DNA of 64,000 bases, from NCBI GenBank assembly GCA_028023455.1, contig JAQFVV010006651.1, positions 476,001 to 540,000 on the forward strand, read 5' to 3'. Within the stretch, counting starts at the first letter, position 1. Every line of letters starts with the position of its first letter. Source of the DNA: Epiperipatus broadwayi (lineage: Eukaryota; Onychophora; Udeonychophora; Euonychophora; Peripatidae). Position numbers and translations under genes: made by a program. Below are positions 13,666 through 26,480 of the stretch, piece by piece. A model generated the notes under the pieces. It had not been told where the DNA came from. It saw only the letters and a program-made list of their open reading frames with translations, and did not search any database.

Positions 13666-14078
13666 TTACAGTAGATGAGTCATGGTTCTTGGTGGCAATT
13701 CCTGCAATGTCCCCATTGGAAGATCGGTCTGATATTCTGGAGGAGGCCTTAGCTGGTTCCATTCCGGTATCACAGTCATTTCATCTTTAAAATGGAGAGA
13801 GGGTGATATGTGCATACTATCACACCTCTCAAAAACAATCAAGCTGCCACTCTCTGGAACTCAATATTTTTCCTTTTATAATCATCCTCTGGATTCAATG
13901 AATAATAGATGCCACTGTTTCATTTTTTCATTATGGTCCAGGCCTTTATTGCTGCTTCTATATTGGACAAGCTAATTCTTTTCATTCTCTTATCTATATC
14001 TTTCCTCTGACTTTTTAATTATATAAGAGCTCCAAGGGCTAGTTTGCTTTTCGATAATTCATAAACAATCATTTCCAT
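13666..14078 (-). pseudogene. Decayed coding-like sequence, copy 2, unknown family
   Basis: Starting at an ATG at 14076-14078, the minus strand reads KMEMIVYELSKSKLALGALI, an in-frame stop, then a basic helical stretch (SQRKDIDKRMKRISLSNIEA). A second stop precedes NSGIYYSLNPEDDYKRKN. A frameshift near 13,845 leads into FERCDSMHISPSLHFKDEM and then EWNQLRPPPEYQTDLPMGTL, ending at TAA 13666-13668. The proline-rich end and balanced composition are unlike chance AT-rich frames here. I do not recognise the protein. It could be the C-terminus of a mobile-element protein or a duplicated host exon; decay and repetition favour the former. Confidence 0.4.
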
Positions 14079-14339
14079 TTACAAAATATATAAATCTTTT
14101 TACAAAAATATTTTATTTTTACATCTTGTACTTTTTTTTTTTTATAAAAAAAATATGTTCAAACACTTTTTTTTTTTATCAAAAAAAAAAAAAAAAATAC
14201 TTGTAAAGTTTTGCACCTGTGCAAATATATATATTGAACAACTCTAATTTTTTTTAGCTTTTAGTTTTTAATAAATTTATCTTTATTTGCAAACTTAAAT
14301 TTTTTATTTTAAATTAATGTAATGGCATATTTATATATT

Positions 14340-14402
14340 GTTACAATATATATATATATATATTTATATATTGTTACAATATATATATATATATATATAT
14401 AT
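14340..14402. repeat. Duplicated (TA)n / TTGTTACAA block
   Basis: ATATTGTTACAATATATATA occurs twice in a row, each copy followed by a TA run. The sequence is self-complementary and could extrude a cruciform. Confidence 0.6.
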
Positions 14403-14409
14403 TGTACCA

Positions 14410-16165
14410 AAGTACATTGATATTTAATTAATCTTATAATCTCGCCTTTTTAAAATATAAAATTTGAAAGAATAAAATGTAAAACTAAAGAGCAGGAGGG
14501 GAGTATTATTAAATAAAAATAAACCATAGACATTTCTTAAAATGATAAGATTTTTTTTTTATTTAAGGGAAGAAAAAGGTCTTATAATAAAAATGATTTA
14601 ATATTATTGTGATGAATTTATAATAAAAAATAAAGAAAATTTGTTTTATCTTATAATAAAACAATTAAATATGTGCGTGTGTGAGAGAGTTTTGAAGAAA
14701 ATAGAAAAAAAAAGCTGATAATTTCACAAGATGATAAACGCTGCTGTTAATAAAGTTTTTCCATTGTTTAAAACAATATAAATATCTCCACATTTTGCTA
14801 TTCTGGAATCTTGTTAAAAATAATTCTTGAAGCAATAAATATAAGTTATTTAAACTGTTATATTTCCAAACATGAAGCAGTGTTAGATCATTGCTGTGTA
14901 CAATAAACCAGAGCCTTTATATACATGAATATCTCCAGTTAGTTTGAAGGGAAACCATGTTCAAATAAACTAAATAAGTAGTGGAGTGTGTGTATGATAA
15001 ACAAGCCACGAAAGTCATACAGTAACACAGAATCCCAAGAGGAGTCGTTAACCAGTCATAAATGATTTTAAAGTAATTCCATTGTGCTGTGTACATCGTA
15101 TTGAACTTATAAAATCCTAGGTAATTATTGACTTTAATATCTTCTCATTCCTGATTTTCCTTTTAAAAATAAAAGATAAACTGTATTAAATAAACTTTAA
15201 ACTTTATGAATTAATCTTTAAGAACTTAAAACTTTAAACTTCATGAGATAATATTTTGGAATAATAATAATAAACGATATCAGCTTCTATAGTGAATAAT
15301 ATTTAAAGACATTGCATGCACATATGTGTGAGATTAAAACTAATGTAACATGTATATTTTATTTATTATGGAGATGTATTAAAATGCTTATTTTAATTTA
15401 AAAAGAAAGGGTGCATGTTTTAATTATAAGATAAAATGATTGATTTATTTTAAATAAAAGAAAATACTTAAACTATTTTATTAAAATATTTATGTTTATT
15501 TTAATACATGCAGGTAATATTTTTAATAAAATGGGGAGGAAAAAATCTAACCATTGATAATAAATAATTGATTTTAAAATTAAAAGGATAAGGAAAGTAC
15601 TATATTATTTTAAAATAAGAATTTGTTGGTTTAAGGATGTAAATTTTTTTCTGCATTTCAGTACAATATTATTTATTATTTATTTTAAAATTGAAGTATT
15701 AGAGTGGATGTTTTTTCATTGTTAGCTAGGATGATTCATTTAATTGTCATAATATTTTAAAATAGTAGTAGTAGCTTTGGGCAGTGTATTTAACATATGA
15801 GTTGTTGTTTTCTTAGAGAGTGATTAGAAACTGATTGAGTTAGCAGGGATCTCAGGTACCAAATTGGGCTGATCAGATGGATACATTAATTACATCGTAA
15901 TTAACTGGTGCCTAAAAAGTTTTCTTTTTAAAAAAAATAAAGTGCTTATTTGGTCAGTGTCTTTTTGATAGTCAAGTGTTGGTGTTGTTGGTAGTTTACT
16001 ACTGATAATAGTTTACACTTTACCTGAGGACTAAACACCTTTGAAGACTGAGTAATTTAGTAAGGCAAAGCAAAGGAAAGTAGTAGTTGATATTTTTAGT
16101 TGTGGTCATTTTCATCATGGTATTATTAGTTAGTAGTTGAGGTGGTTAAAAGTGAAGGTGGGTGG
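14410..16165. other. AT-rich spacer, no gene seen
   Basis: No coding frame or RNA gene is seen. The stretch at 15,760-16,165 is G-richer on the plus strand (GTAGTAGTAG, GGTGGTTAAAAGTGAAGGTG) and leads into the (TA)n at 16,170. Confidence 0.5.
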
Positions 16166-16167
16166 TT

Positions 16168-16169
<2 letters not shown>

Positions 16170-16239
<70 letters not shown>
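16170..16239. repeat. (TA)n microsatellite, about 70 bp
   Basis: Uninterrupted alternating TA. Confidence 0.95.
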
Positions 16240-16241
<2 letters not shown>

Positions 16242-16344
16242 AAATTATTTTTTTAAATAATAATTATTTATTTTGTATGACATTACACACATAAGTACTT
16301 TATATTCATGATAGAATGAAGGAATATCCTTTAACTTTTTCGTA

Positions 16345-16990
16345 GTTCAAAATACCTATTGGCTAAGTAAATTAAAGTTCTAAACTTTTGATTGGTCAAT
16401 TACAGAATCAGCAGTAAAAATATATTTGCCTTTTAATATTAGATTCATTTTAGTTTTATTTGTAAAAAGCAAATTAATAATTTGTCAGATTATGAAAGTG
16501 AATGAAAATTTTTTCAAAAATAAATTTCTATTTATAATTATAAAATTATTCTATAGTGGAGAAGCTAAAAAAACATCATAACCTATTAGAAAATGCTCCA
16601 TATGACATTGATTTCTTTCACAATTTATGTTCATATAAAAGTAAAGAATTGTTATTTAAAATCTTAACTATTTTTTTAAATACTTACATTTTCAGCATAT
16701 TTTATCAAAATAATTTATAATATGTAAAAGAAATATGAAAAAATACTCTAAAATATATATTTTCATTTTGAAAATCAAAACAAAGAACTTAGACCTGCCA
16801 AGTCTGTTGGTAAGTGCTCCTTTTTGTTCAACATGAGAAACGTCCAATCAGTGCCTTGGAAAGTCTGCTGTCTCCCATTGTTAAAACTATAAATTTAAAT
16901 ATTATTGATTTTTTATTTGTAAAATAATTCTAGAGAGGGCAGGATCTTACGGTACATTTTAAGCTTTAAAATGAGCATAAATTCACTATG
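16345..16990. repeat. Dispersed repeat, copy 1 (partner at 52,020-52,890)
   Basis: Collinear similarity to 52,020-52,890 runs through several landmarks. These are TATTGGCTAAGTAAATTAAA (TATTGGCCAAGTGAAGTAAA in the partner), TTTTCAAAAATAAATTTCTA, TTTTCAGCATATTTTATCAA, and TTGTAAAATAATTCTAGAGA followed by GGGCAGGATCTTAC. The last block is the best conserved. No open frame is shared, so this is a non-coding dispersed repeat of unknown class. Confidence 0.6.
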
Positions 16991-19580
16991 ATAATGTAAA
17001 AATTACCATTTTTAGCCAATTCAATAATAATCAAACCTAACACAAAAAGAGTTAATGAACAAGTATAATTCCAAAATATTATGAATGAATAGATGCTAGC
17101 TTTATATAGAATAATATGATGCAAAATTAAACTAATTCATGTTTTAGAAAAATTTGATCAACCAATTTAACAAAATTACATAGGCAGATAAATATAACTC
17201 TTGTACACCTCCTAAGATTTTTATTCCATTTTTCAAAATATAGACAACATCTATTTCAAAATTTAAAAATATTCCAATGGTTTATGATGTAATGAAGCAA
17301 TTTCTATGATTTTTTTTTGTAATAAATTGTCATTTTCTCATTAAATTTTGTCAATAAGCTGCCCCAATCCATGAGAAGACAATGTTGTTTCTTACCTCAT
17401 CCATTTTGTTCAGTTAATTATATACTTTTAATGTAAATAAAAAAAATCATATAAAGAAAGTTATACATACTTCTGCTTAAAGCAAAAACAATAGAAAGAA
17501 ATATGAATTCAAACTATTCAGTTCTATTTATAAGATTTTTTATTAACATCAGTGTAACTACAGTAATTCTCTATATTTATTCTTATAAGCAATTTCCAGT
17601 AGCATTTCATAAATAAGAAAATCTTATTACACAATAATGACAAATAAAAGTAAATATTTTACAATTATTACATACAAAAAAACTTTATGTTATACAATAC
17701 CAATATTATTTTTCATTTCAATAAAAAATAAAAAATATACACTGTATTTTCAATATATTACACTGGAAATATATTTTATATGCATTTCCTTAGTATAATA
17801 TCAGAAATAAAAAGGACAAATGCATTTGAAATATTAAACATCTATTTGTACTGTTTGTAATTTACACTTGTAAATGCATAACTAAAATGAAACCTATAAA
17901 AATAATAATAATAATTTCTCCCAAATCATATGCTTTGGTATTCACATATTTTTTTTTTAGAATGTCTAAAGTCAATTTATAATCTTATAATACAATTAAT
18001 AAAAAACAATTGTATATTATTAATATTATTATTATAATTATTATCATAGCAACACAGATCAATATTTCATAAGTTCCATATCCACCATCTAAAAATCAAA
18101 CAAGAAAAAAAATTTCTAACTGACATGAAAACAACATCTAGCATGAACTTTTAACTCTTTAATGAAAATAGAACTTGTGAAAACAAAATTATAAGACTTT
18201 TATACAAAAAAAAATATTGAAACAGTCAGATCTATCTATCCTTCTGTTTCACCTACTATATACTATAGTAGTATTTATTTATGTATACCTATACCCAAAT
18301 CCTCATATATTATGCTAATTTTAAATTTAATAATACTAGTCATATATGTATGTGGGTATTTTAGCATACAGTATAGAAAGTATATGCAAATATGTAGAAA
18401 ATCAGTAAATACACACATGTATATATCACTAGTGGTTAAATAAATGCAAACATGCTGTGTATGTGTAACCAGAAGCTACATGTATGCAGGAAAGAAATAA
18501 TGTTATAGGTTTAAAACATTAAAAATTTTCTTTATTTACAATATTATTATAAAGTTAATATTTGAAATTATAATATTTCAGCATATAGTGGTAAATTATT
18601 TAAATGTGTTACATATATAATAAAATATTTACAGAGTTTTAGATTTGTTTTTCAAAAAAGGTAATTTAGTAAAATTAATCTTTCTAGCTATTTCTGACCT
18701 AATTAAAATTTTAAGAATAAAAATAGATTTTAAAACAATTATGAATAAATTAACCTGATCAAGATAAATGGATCCACCTGTAAAAAAATCGATAACAGCA
18801 GGAATCTCAGATTTCCCAAAATATAGTGAATTAATTAGAAAATCAGATCTGAAACTACCAACAAAGAAAAAGAGAGAAGGTTAAGTAAAAGAGGAGGGTA
18901 AGCTAGTATATAAACTTATTGCAGCCATTTAAAAAACTTTTCAATTCATTATTTCAAGTGAAAATTTTATTCAGACTTTTTGTAAAATTGTTAATCATGT
19001 TGATGATGAGGTAAAGGCAATTTCTTTCTTTCTAGCCTGGAAGTTAATCTATAGAATGTGGAGAAAGAAGAACCAATAGCCAATGTCATCCAAAGAAAGT
19101 GCTCAAGACCAAGCCACCTTGCCATAGCAGAGAAATTCTAGTGGTAATTGATCTCTACAAATCTAAAATAAACTTTTAAACTAAACTTCATAACTTCTAA
19201 AGCTAGCTAAACTTACTATCAATGGCCAATATAATCTAATGTATTCTAAATTTTTGAATATCAATTCCTAAATTAAAATGTAATTTTCATTTTCTTTTAT
19301 TAAAATTGTAAGTCTTGCCTGATTTCAACTGACATATAAGGTACCAACTTATTTTACATACTTTATCGAATTCAACGGATTTAGATTACTTTAGCCTGAT
19401 AATATTTGCTTTTATTGATAATTTTCATAAATGAATTAAACTGATATTGATTTGGTTAATACACCAAGGTCATGGAAGAACTTAATTAAAGCATTGATAA
19501 TATATAGTGAATTATCTTCATCTAAAAGATTATAAATGTACAACAATCGGTTTATTATACTATGATACATATAAGTAAGA
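16991..19580. other. AT-rich spacer, no gene seen
   Basis: Only short, motif-free open frames are present. A slightly less AT-rich patch at about 19,010-19,150 (GCCTGGAAGTTAATCTATAG, CCAAGCCACCTTGCCATAGC) has stops in every frame I read. Confidence 0.5.
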
Positions 19581-19589
19581 TTTTATAAT

Positions 19590-21090
<1,501 letters not shown>

Positions 21091-21389
21091 TGGCATGATT
21101 TATATTACAACATAAACTGGCATAAAGTATTATAACTCTGATCTCCAAATAGAACAAGATTCTAATCTATCCCATAGTCAAAAATTTAGCTATTTATATA
21201 CAAGACAAATATTTAAAGAATGTTGCCTTGAGGCAAGATATTTTTTTAATTTCACATATATCTGGGAACAGATATAATCTTTTGTTTCCATGCATTTTGT
21301 TCAGATTTGAATATGATAAAATTCCTGCTGGTCATTGTTTCAAACTTGCATGGTTGAGATCCGAAGTTTATCTACATTGTTTTAACTTT

Positions 21390-21780
21390 TAATGTCGATT
21401 TCTTCTATACAAAATTATTAGCAATAAAATTACAAAATATTATACATATTTACCAAATATTATAAATTAAATCATAACTTAATCAACCTTATGTATAAGT
21501 GACTAGTACAATTGTTAAAATACAAAATTTAAGATAAATGTTGGATAAATATTGTGCGTAAATTATTAGTAGGTTGCTCTAAAATATTACAAAATTTTAT
21601 AATTTAGACAAATTATAAATTAGACACATATTACAAATTGATGTCATATAAATTATTAATAGATTTATCAAAATATACAAAATATAAAATTTCCAAAATA
21701 TTATAAATTATACAAATATTGATTTTCATACAAGTATGCGAGTTGAATGGGTAGACAAAACTAAATGTTAATAATTTATC
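21390..21780. repeat. Imperfect short repeats built on ACAAAATATTATAAATTA
   Basis: Variants of ACAAAATATTATAAATTA recur about every 60-70 bp (near 21,432, 21,458, 21,588 and 21,693). They suggest a decayed AT-rich satellite. No coding potential is seen. Confidence 0.35.
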
Positions 21781-21789
21781 AAAATAAGC

Positions 21790-23086
21790 ATTTATTTATT
21801 TATCACTCATTTAACTTTTAGTAGAAATCCATTTAGAGTCATGGACCCATACATCTATATGACTGCCTAACACTTAAGGCAGGTGTCCATTACTGATAAT
21901 TTGTGTTCTAACCACCCATTCTAGTGTTTATGTAGTAGGCACTAGGTAAAGTGCAAATATATCGAACATATTTCCAGCTTCAATAATTAGTATATAACAA
22001 ACATTTATGTTTTAAAAATATAAATAATATTCTTTCACTCCAACATAAACCAAACAATTTAGACGACATTCTTACTATACTGTATTGAAAAACAGATATT
22101 TTATACATACCATTACAATATAATATTATAATTATAAATATGCTTCACTAACGCATGGAGAGAAAAAAATCGCATATTTATAATTACATTTTTTTATAGG
22201 TGAAGAGAAAAACAATTTATTACATAAATATAATATTACATATATTATACAAATAAAATAACAGATATAGTTAAGTCATTAAATATTCATGTGTATTATT
22301 TGTAATATACCATCTGTGAAAGTAATAACCAAAATACATATAATAATGAAAAGTATTTTAAAAATGAAAAAAAAAAAATTCATAAAGTTTATATTACAAT
22401 TAATAACAAACATTTGCTTCAATACTATTATTGTCAAAATAACAATTTCCAACACTGCCAGATTAATATATTCACTATTAAAATCAATCAAAAAAATATT
22501 TATAATTGACATTTCCTACATTTTGAAATTTATTTCAAATTTTAGTTGGCACACTATATATATATATTATAAATAAAAAGTTACATATATATCATAGATT
22601 AAAAAATGGACCTTTATTTATTAAGATATATATAAAAGCTCATTTTTGTAACATCAGATTTTGTTGATTTTTAAATATTTTTTATAATGTGACAAAATAA
22701 TAAAATATTTGATTATTATTAAGAAATAACCTAGCAAGGTTTTCATTTATTTCTTAATCATTCATTCTTATATTATGAATATCATTTCCCCATTGATTAT
22801 AAAATTACAAGTTTTTTTATTAACTTTGCATGTTTGAATTGATAAAAAAAATTAATAACAGAGTAGTAAGAGATGAACATGCTTACTTATGTAACTATTA
22901 TTTTAGAATACAAATGTATATTTGACTAAAATATTAACTAGTTATTAACCAGGTCACATATTTATAGATTTGACCTTGAACTTTTGCTAATTAAGACCTT
23001 AAGAATAGATTAAAACACATAATGTCTAGACAATGAAAATTAATTAAAGTATAATTAATTTTATTAACTTTATTTAATTACCAAAT
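21790..23086. other. AT-rich spacer, no gene seen
   Basis: Two overlapping opposite-strand open frames near 22,280-22,580 are I/K/F/N-rich mirror frames with no motif. Nothing else is recognised before the target duplication of the PLE at 23,087. Confidence 0.5.
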
Positions 23087-23100
23087 AAAATAATCCATCT
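23087..23100. repeat. Target-site duplication, left copy, of the Penelope-like element
   Basis: AAAATAATCCATCT here matches AAAATAATCTATCT at 26,618-26,631, a 14-bp pair with one mismatch. The pair brackets the whole PLE, including both inverted ends. Confidence 0.75.
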
Positions 23101-23273
23101 ATTTGTCTGAAGTTTTGTAATGATGGTATATTATAAGATGTGATATGTTGGACTATTTCCATCATTTATGAGTGAATGTTGAATGTATAGAAATTTTCAA
23201 ACTTTATTTACACTTTCCAAATACAACAACTTGTTAGTAATAACACACAAATAGACAATACAGGTTAGTAATT

Positions 23274-23314
23274 ACACAATGTTTTGAGTAGTATTATTCT
23301 CCACTCTTCTTCAG
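23274..23314 (-). ncRNA. Hammerhead-ribozyme-like motif of the PLE terminal repeat
   Basis: The minus strand reads CTGAAGA (fitting the hammerhead CUGANGA core), then a hairpin GAGTGG/CTACTC with a ~9-base loop, then CAAAACATTGTG where GAAA would be expected. Hammerhead ribozymes are known in PLE terminal repeats. The position here, directly before the leader repeat, is the expected one. The base next to the core on each side of stem II does not pair cleanly and the GAAA box is degraded. I therefore call it hammerhead-like and probably inactive. Confidence 0.45.
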
Positions 23315-23338
23315 GTGTTGCTGGCCAATATGCACAGT

Positions 23339-23428
23339 GACAATACTCGCTTAGAAGTTGAACTCGCACCTTTAGATTCTTGTATATCTAATTTAAGGCA
23401 AATGCTCTACCAACTGAGCTATTCTGTC
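23339..23428 (-). ncRNA. tRNA-like sequence inside the PLE 3' region
   Basis: On the minus strand, GACAGAATAGCTCAGTTGGT opens a tRNA-like domain. The D-arm GCTC/GAGC is perfect, and TAGCTCAGTTGG is a full Pol III A box. GAGTTCAACTT, about 45 bases on, is a weak B box. The two ends, GACAGAA and TATTGTC, pair as an acceptor stem at most positions. The anticodon region is replaced by a longer hairpin (TTAGAT/ATCTAA), so this is not a working tRNA. It sits just upstream of the hammerhead-like motif and the terminal repeat. The same unit is present at 26,323-26,412 and at 33,385-33,478. Confidence 0.6.
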
Positions 23429-23514
23429 AAAGGCAACATATAGTAGAAAATTGATATATTTATATATGAGGGTTGGTTCAAATCCTCCTGAGTCCTTCAA
23501 TTTTTTTAACAAGT

Positions 23515-25938
23515 CTAATTATTTTTATTTTTTCTTAAGAGCAAGATTAATTGAGGCTTCCATACATTGTGTATTGCCACACTGGGTTGACTTATAGAAT
23601 TATTTACCATTGTCATATGAGCAGCTTCCTTTAATTTTCTTCTATGCATTTTTTCCTCTTTATCCAATATTTTTGTATTTTCCCACTTAAGCATGTGGTC
23701 ATTAGTACATACATGATCTGCTATGGTAGACACATCAATTTTTTCTCTTTTAACCATTAAATCATTGTTCAACAGGGCAACAGGTCTCACCAATGTATTT
23801 CCTTTTACATTCACATGGTATTTTATAGATGCAGTTTTTGTTCTTCAGCATTTCCAGTTTAGGCTTAGTAGAAGTAAGCATTCCTCAAAGTGTGGTATGA
23901 CTTTGGAAAGCAGTTCTAATGTTATATTGACTGCAGATTCTCTTTAGTTTGTCCACCATTTCTGGTATGTATGGATACACTACTGCGCCAATAACTGTTT
24001 TCTCTTTTGGTGTCTATTTGTGCTGTCTCTTGAAGGTTTTTCTGATGACTGCTGATGGATAACCATTCTTCATAAGCATTTGTTCTATGTGAATCTTTTC
24101 TTTTTCCAAATCACTGGTTTCTGAACAAACCTCCTTTGCTCTGTTCCATAGTGATAGTACAATTCCTTGTTTAATGCTTCTTGTATGATTGGATGTATAT
24201 GCCAAGTATTTGCCAGTGTGTGTTGGTTTCCTATACACTGTTGTTTTTACTTTGCCCTGAGGGAGTCTTGTCACAAGAACATCCAAGAATGCCAATTTTT
24301 GTTTTTGTTCTGATTCCATCGTGAATTTAATTGTAGGAGATATGTTGTTAATGTGCATCCAGAATGACTGTAATTTTACCTTGCCATGTGGCCATACCAC
24401 AAATGTATCATCAACATATCGAAGCCACACTTTAGGTGGACATGGAGTAGTATTTATGGCTGTGGTTTCAAGTTCTTCCATGTAAATGTTGCTGAGCAAG
24501 GGTGACAGTGATGATCCCATGGCCATCCCTTGATTTTGTTGAAAGAATTCTGAGTTATATTGAAAGTATGTTGTTGTTACACAGAATGTTAATAATTCCA
24601 TTATACTATCAATAGGTAGAGCTGTTCTAGTTTGTAGACTATTATCATCATATAATCTTTTCCTTACAATAGACAATGCCTCATCACATGGTACATTTGT
24701 AAACAGACTTTCCACATCAAAGCTTACCAATATGTCAGTTCTTTCCATTTTCATGTTCCTGACTAATTCTACAAAGTGCTTAGAATCCCTGATGAAAGAC
24801 AATGTCCTATATGCCAATGGACTAAGAACTTCGAGAAGAAATCTTGACAAATTTTGACACGGTGAATTTCTAGAACTAACAATAGGTCTTAATGGAATGT
24901 TGTCTTTATGGATTTTAGGCAGTCCATACAGGTGAGGAATCTTGCTGAAATATGAAGTTAATTTTCTTTTTTTTCTGAATCACTGAAATACCTGCGATGC
25001 TTCCGGAGTAATGCTTGTAGTTTTACTTCTGTATTTGTAATTGGATTTTTTGCTACTTTTTTATATTGGCATGCTGTGAGAAGTCCTTGTATTTTGTCAT
25101 CATAATCAGTTTTATCAATTACAACTGTAGTGTTACCTTTGTCAGCAGGAAGAATGATTATAGATGTATCCTGTTTGAGAGATTTAATAGCTTTCCTCTC
25201 ATCACATGAAATGTTTGACTTCTGCTTGTGCACTTGATGTTTTTCAAGTGTCCTTTTTACTCTCCAGTGTAACTCTGCTGCTACTAGATTCAAATTTTGG
25301 GTCACCTCATCAGGGGTGGCCATTATATCCAATAGTAGAACAGTAGGTGGTGTAATGGCAAAATTCAAACCTTTTTCAAGAACTGATAATTCACAATTGG
25401 TAAGTTATTTAGAACTAAGATTTTTCACTGATGATGAGGATACACTAGTTGCAGTATTACTTTTGACTTGCCCATGTAGATTTACAGGCTTTTTCTCCTG
25501 ATGTTCTTTTATCCTTCCATGTAACTTACAATATGATCTGTTCACTGCTTGACAAATTCTTGAGAAATCTTCATCTGTAACTTTGTTTTGTAGGAACAAT
25601 TCCACATTTCTAATAGATTGCAATGTTTGATACTTGGTAAACTGCTGAACCTTTATACTTTCTCTCAATAAGGCCTCATTTGCTCTCTGAATAATTTTCT
25701 CAGCTCTCTTGGAGAAAATAGGAGGTTTTAACTGCAAATCCTTAGGGATGATCCCTTCTGATTTACATTTACATAAGAAAGTTAAATAATTTTCTACTTT
25801 AGCCAGTTTTAGACATAATTTTTCATAATGTCTAAATTTCAACATAGCATTGGGTCCATATCGAGTACTTAGTATTTGTCTGAAGTTTTGTAATGATGGT
25901 ATATTATAAGATATGATATGTTGGACTATTTCCATCAT
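23515..25938 (-). pseudogene. Penelope-like RT plus GIY-YIG endonuclease ORF, broken
   Basis: The span of 2,424 bp (about 808 codons) matches the usual size of the single PLE protein. The first frame starts at ATG 25,938 (MMEIVQHIISYNIPSLQNF). An in-frame TAA at about 25,404 is followed by the same frame, with the PLE N-terminal block GLNFAITPPTV and LPADKGNTTVV. A frameshift near 24,965 at an A-run precedes YFSKIPHLYGLPKIHKDNIP. RT motifs follow: SFDVESLFTNVP, QNQGMAMGSSLSPLLSNIYM and the catalytic YVDD at about 24,407-24,418. After a stop near 24,014 another frame carries IYKIPCECKRKYIGET (about 23,786-23,833), the GIY-YIG catalytic start. A further frameshift gives the endonuclease tail to 23,515. 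Leading and lagging halves agree in family, so one ancestral ORF is certain. Confidence 0.9.
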
Positions 25939-26322
25939 TTATGAGTGAATGTTGAATGTATAGAAAATTTTAAACTTTATTTAAACTTTTCAAATACAAA
26001 CAACTTGTTAGTAATAACACACAAATAGACAATACACAAATAGCCAATACCCAAATAGACAATACAAAAATATTGGATAAAGAGGAAAAAATGCATAGAA
26101 GAAAATTCAAGGAAGCTGCTCATATGGCAATGGTAAATAATCCTATAAGTCAACCCAGTGTGGCAATACACAATGTATGGAAGCCTCTAATTAATCTTGC
26201 TCTTAGGAAAAAATAAAAATAAAAATAATTAGACTTGTTAAAAAAAAAAATTGAAGGACTTGGGAGGATTTGAACCAACCTTCATATATAAATATATCAA
26301 TTTTCTACTATATGTTGCATTT

Positions 26323-26412
26323 GACAGAATAGCTCAGTTGGTAGAGCGTTTGCCTTAAATTAGATATACAAGAATCTAAAGGTGCGAGTTCAACTTCTAA
26401 GCGAATATTGTC
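26323..26412 (+). ncRNA. tRNA-like sequence, inverted PLE copy
   Basis: Plus-strand twin of 23,339-23,428, differing at a few bases. It shows the same A box TAGCTCAGTTGG, the same D-arm and the same extended hairpin. Confidence 0.55.
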
Positions 26413-26436
26413 ACTGTGAATATAGGCCAGCAACAC

Positions 26437-26480
26437 CTGAAGAAGAGTGGAGAATAATACTACTCGGAACGTTGTGTAAT
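26437..26480 (+). ncRNA. Hammerhead-like motif, inverted PLE copy
   Basis: CTGAAGA is followed by GAGTGG, loop AGAATAATA, CTACTC and GGAACGTTGTG. The stem has six pairs with one G-U. Compared with 23,274-23,314 the 3' box is GGAAC instead of AAAAC, so the ancestral sequence was probably GAAAC. Confidence 0.45.

Larger units (their letters stand above)
10301..14110. repeat. Mosaic array of long diverged repeats
   Basis: Several blocks occur twice or more in the same orientation. CCACTGCCAG(T/A)AATTAACACA is at 10302 and 11257. CTTAGGCCAAAAGTTCGCAGT is at 10499 and 11833. A 190-bp block starting TGTGTGGCAT is at about 10760 and 12070. CACAGATGGATTT is at about 10952 and 11424. A 265-bp block containing GCATTCATCATAAGATGCC is at about 11506 and 13175. 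A decayed coding-like block is at 12480-12900 and 13666-14078. The order is not a simple tandem, so partial duplications and insertions are layered. I do not recognise the family; it could be an old LINE or DNA transposon cluster. Confidence 0.65.

Noticed and set aside
22279-22576. Overlapping 77- and 95-codon frames on opposite strands
   Set aside because: Mirror frames in very AT-rich DNA, with I/N/K/F-biased composition and no motif.
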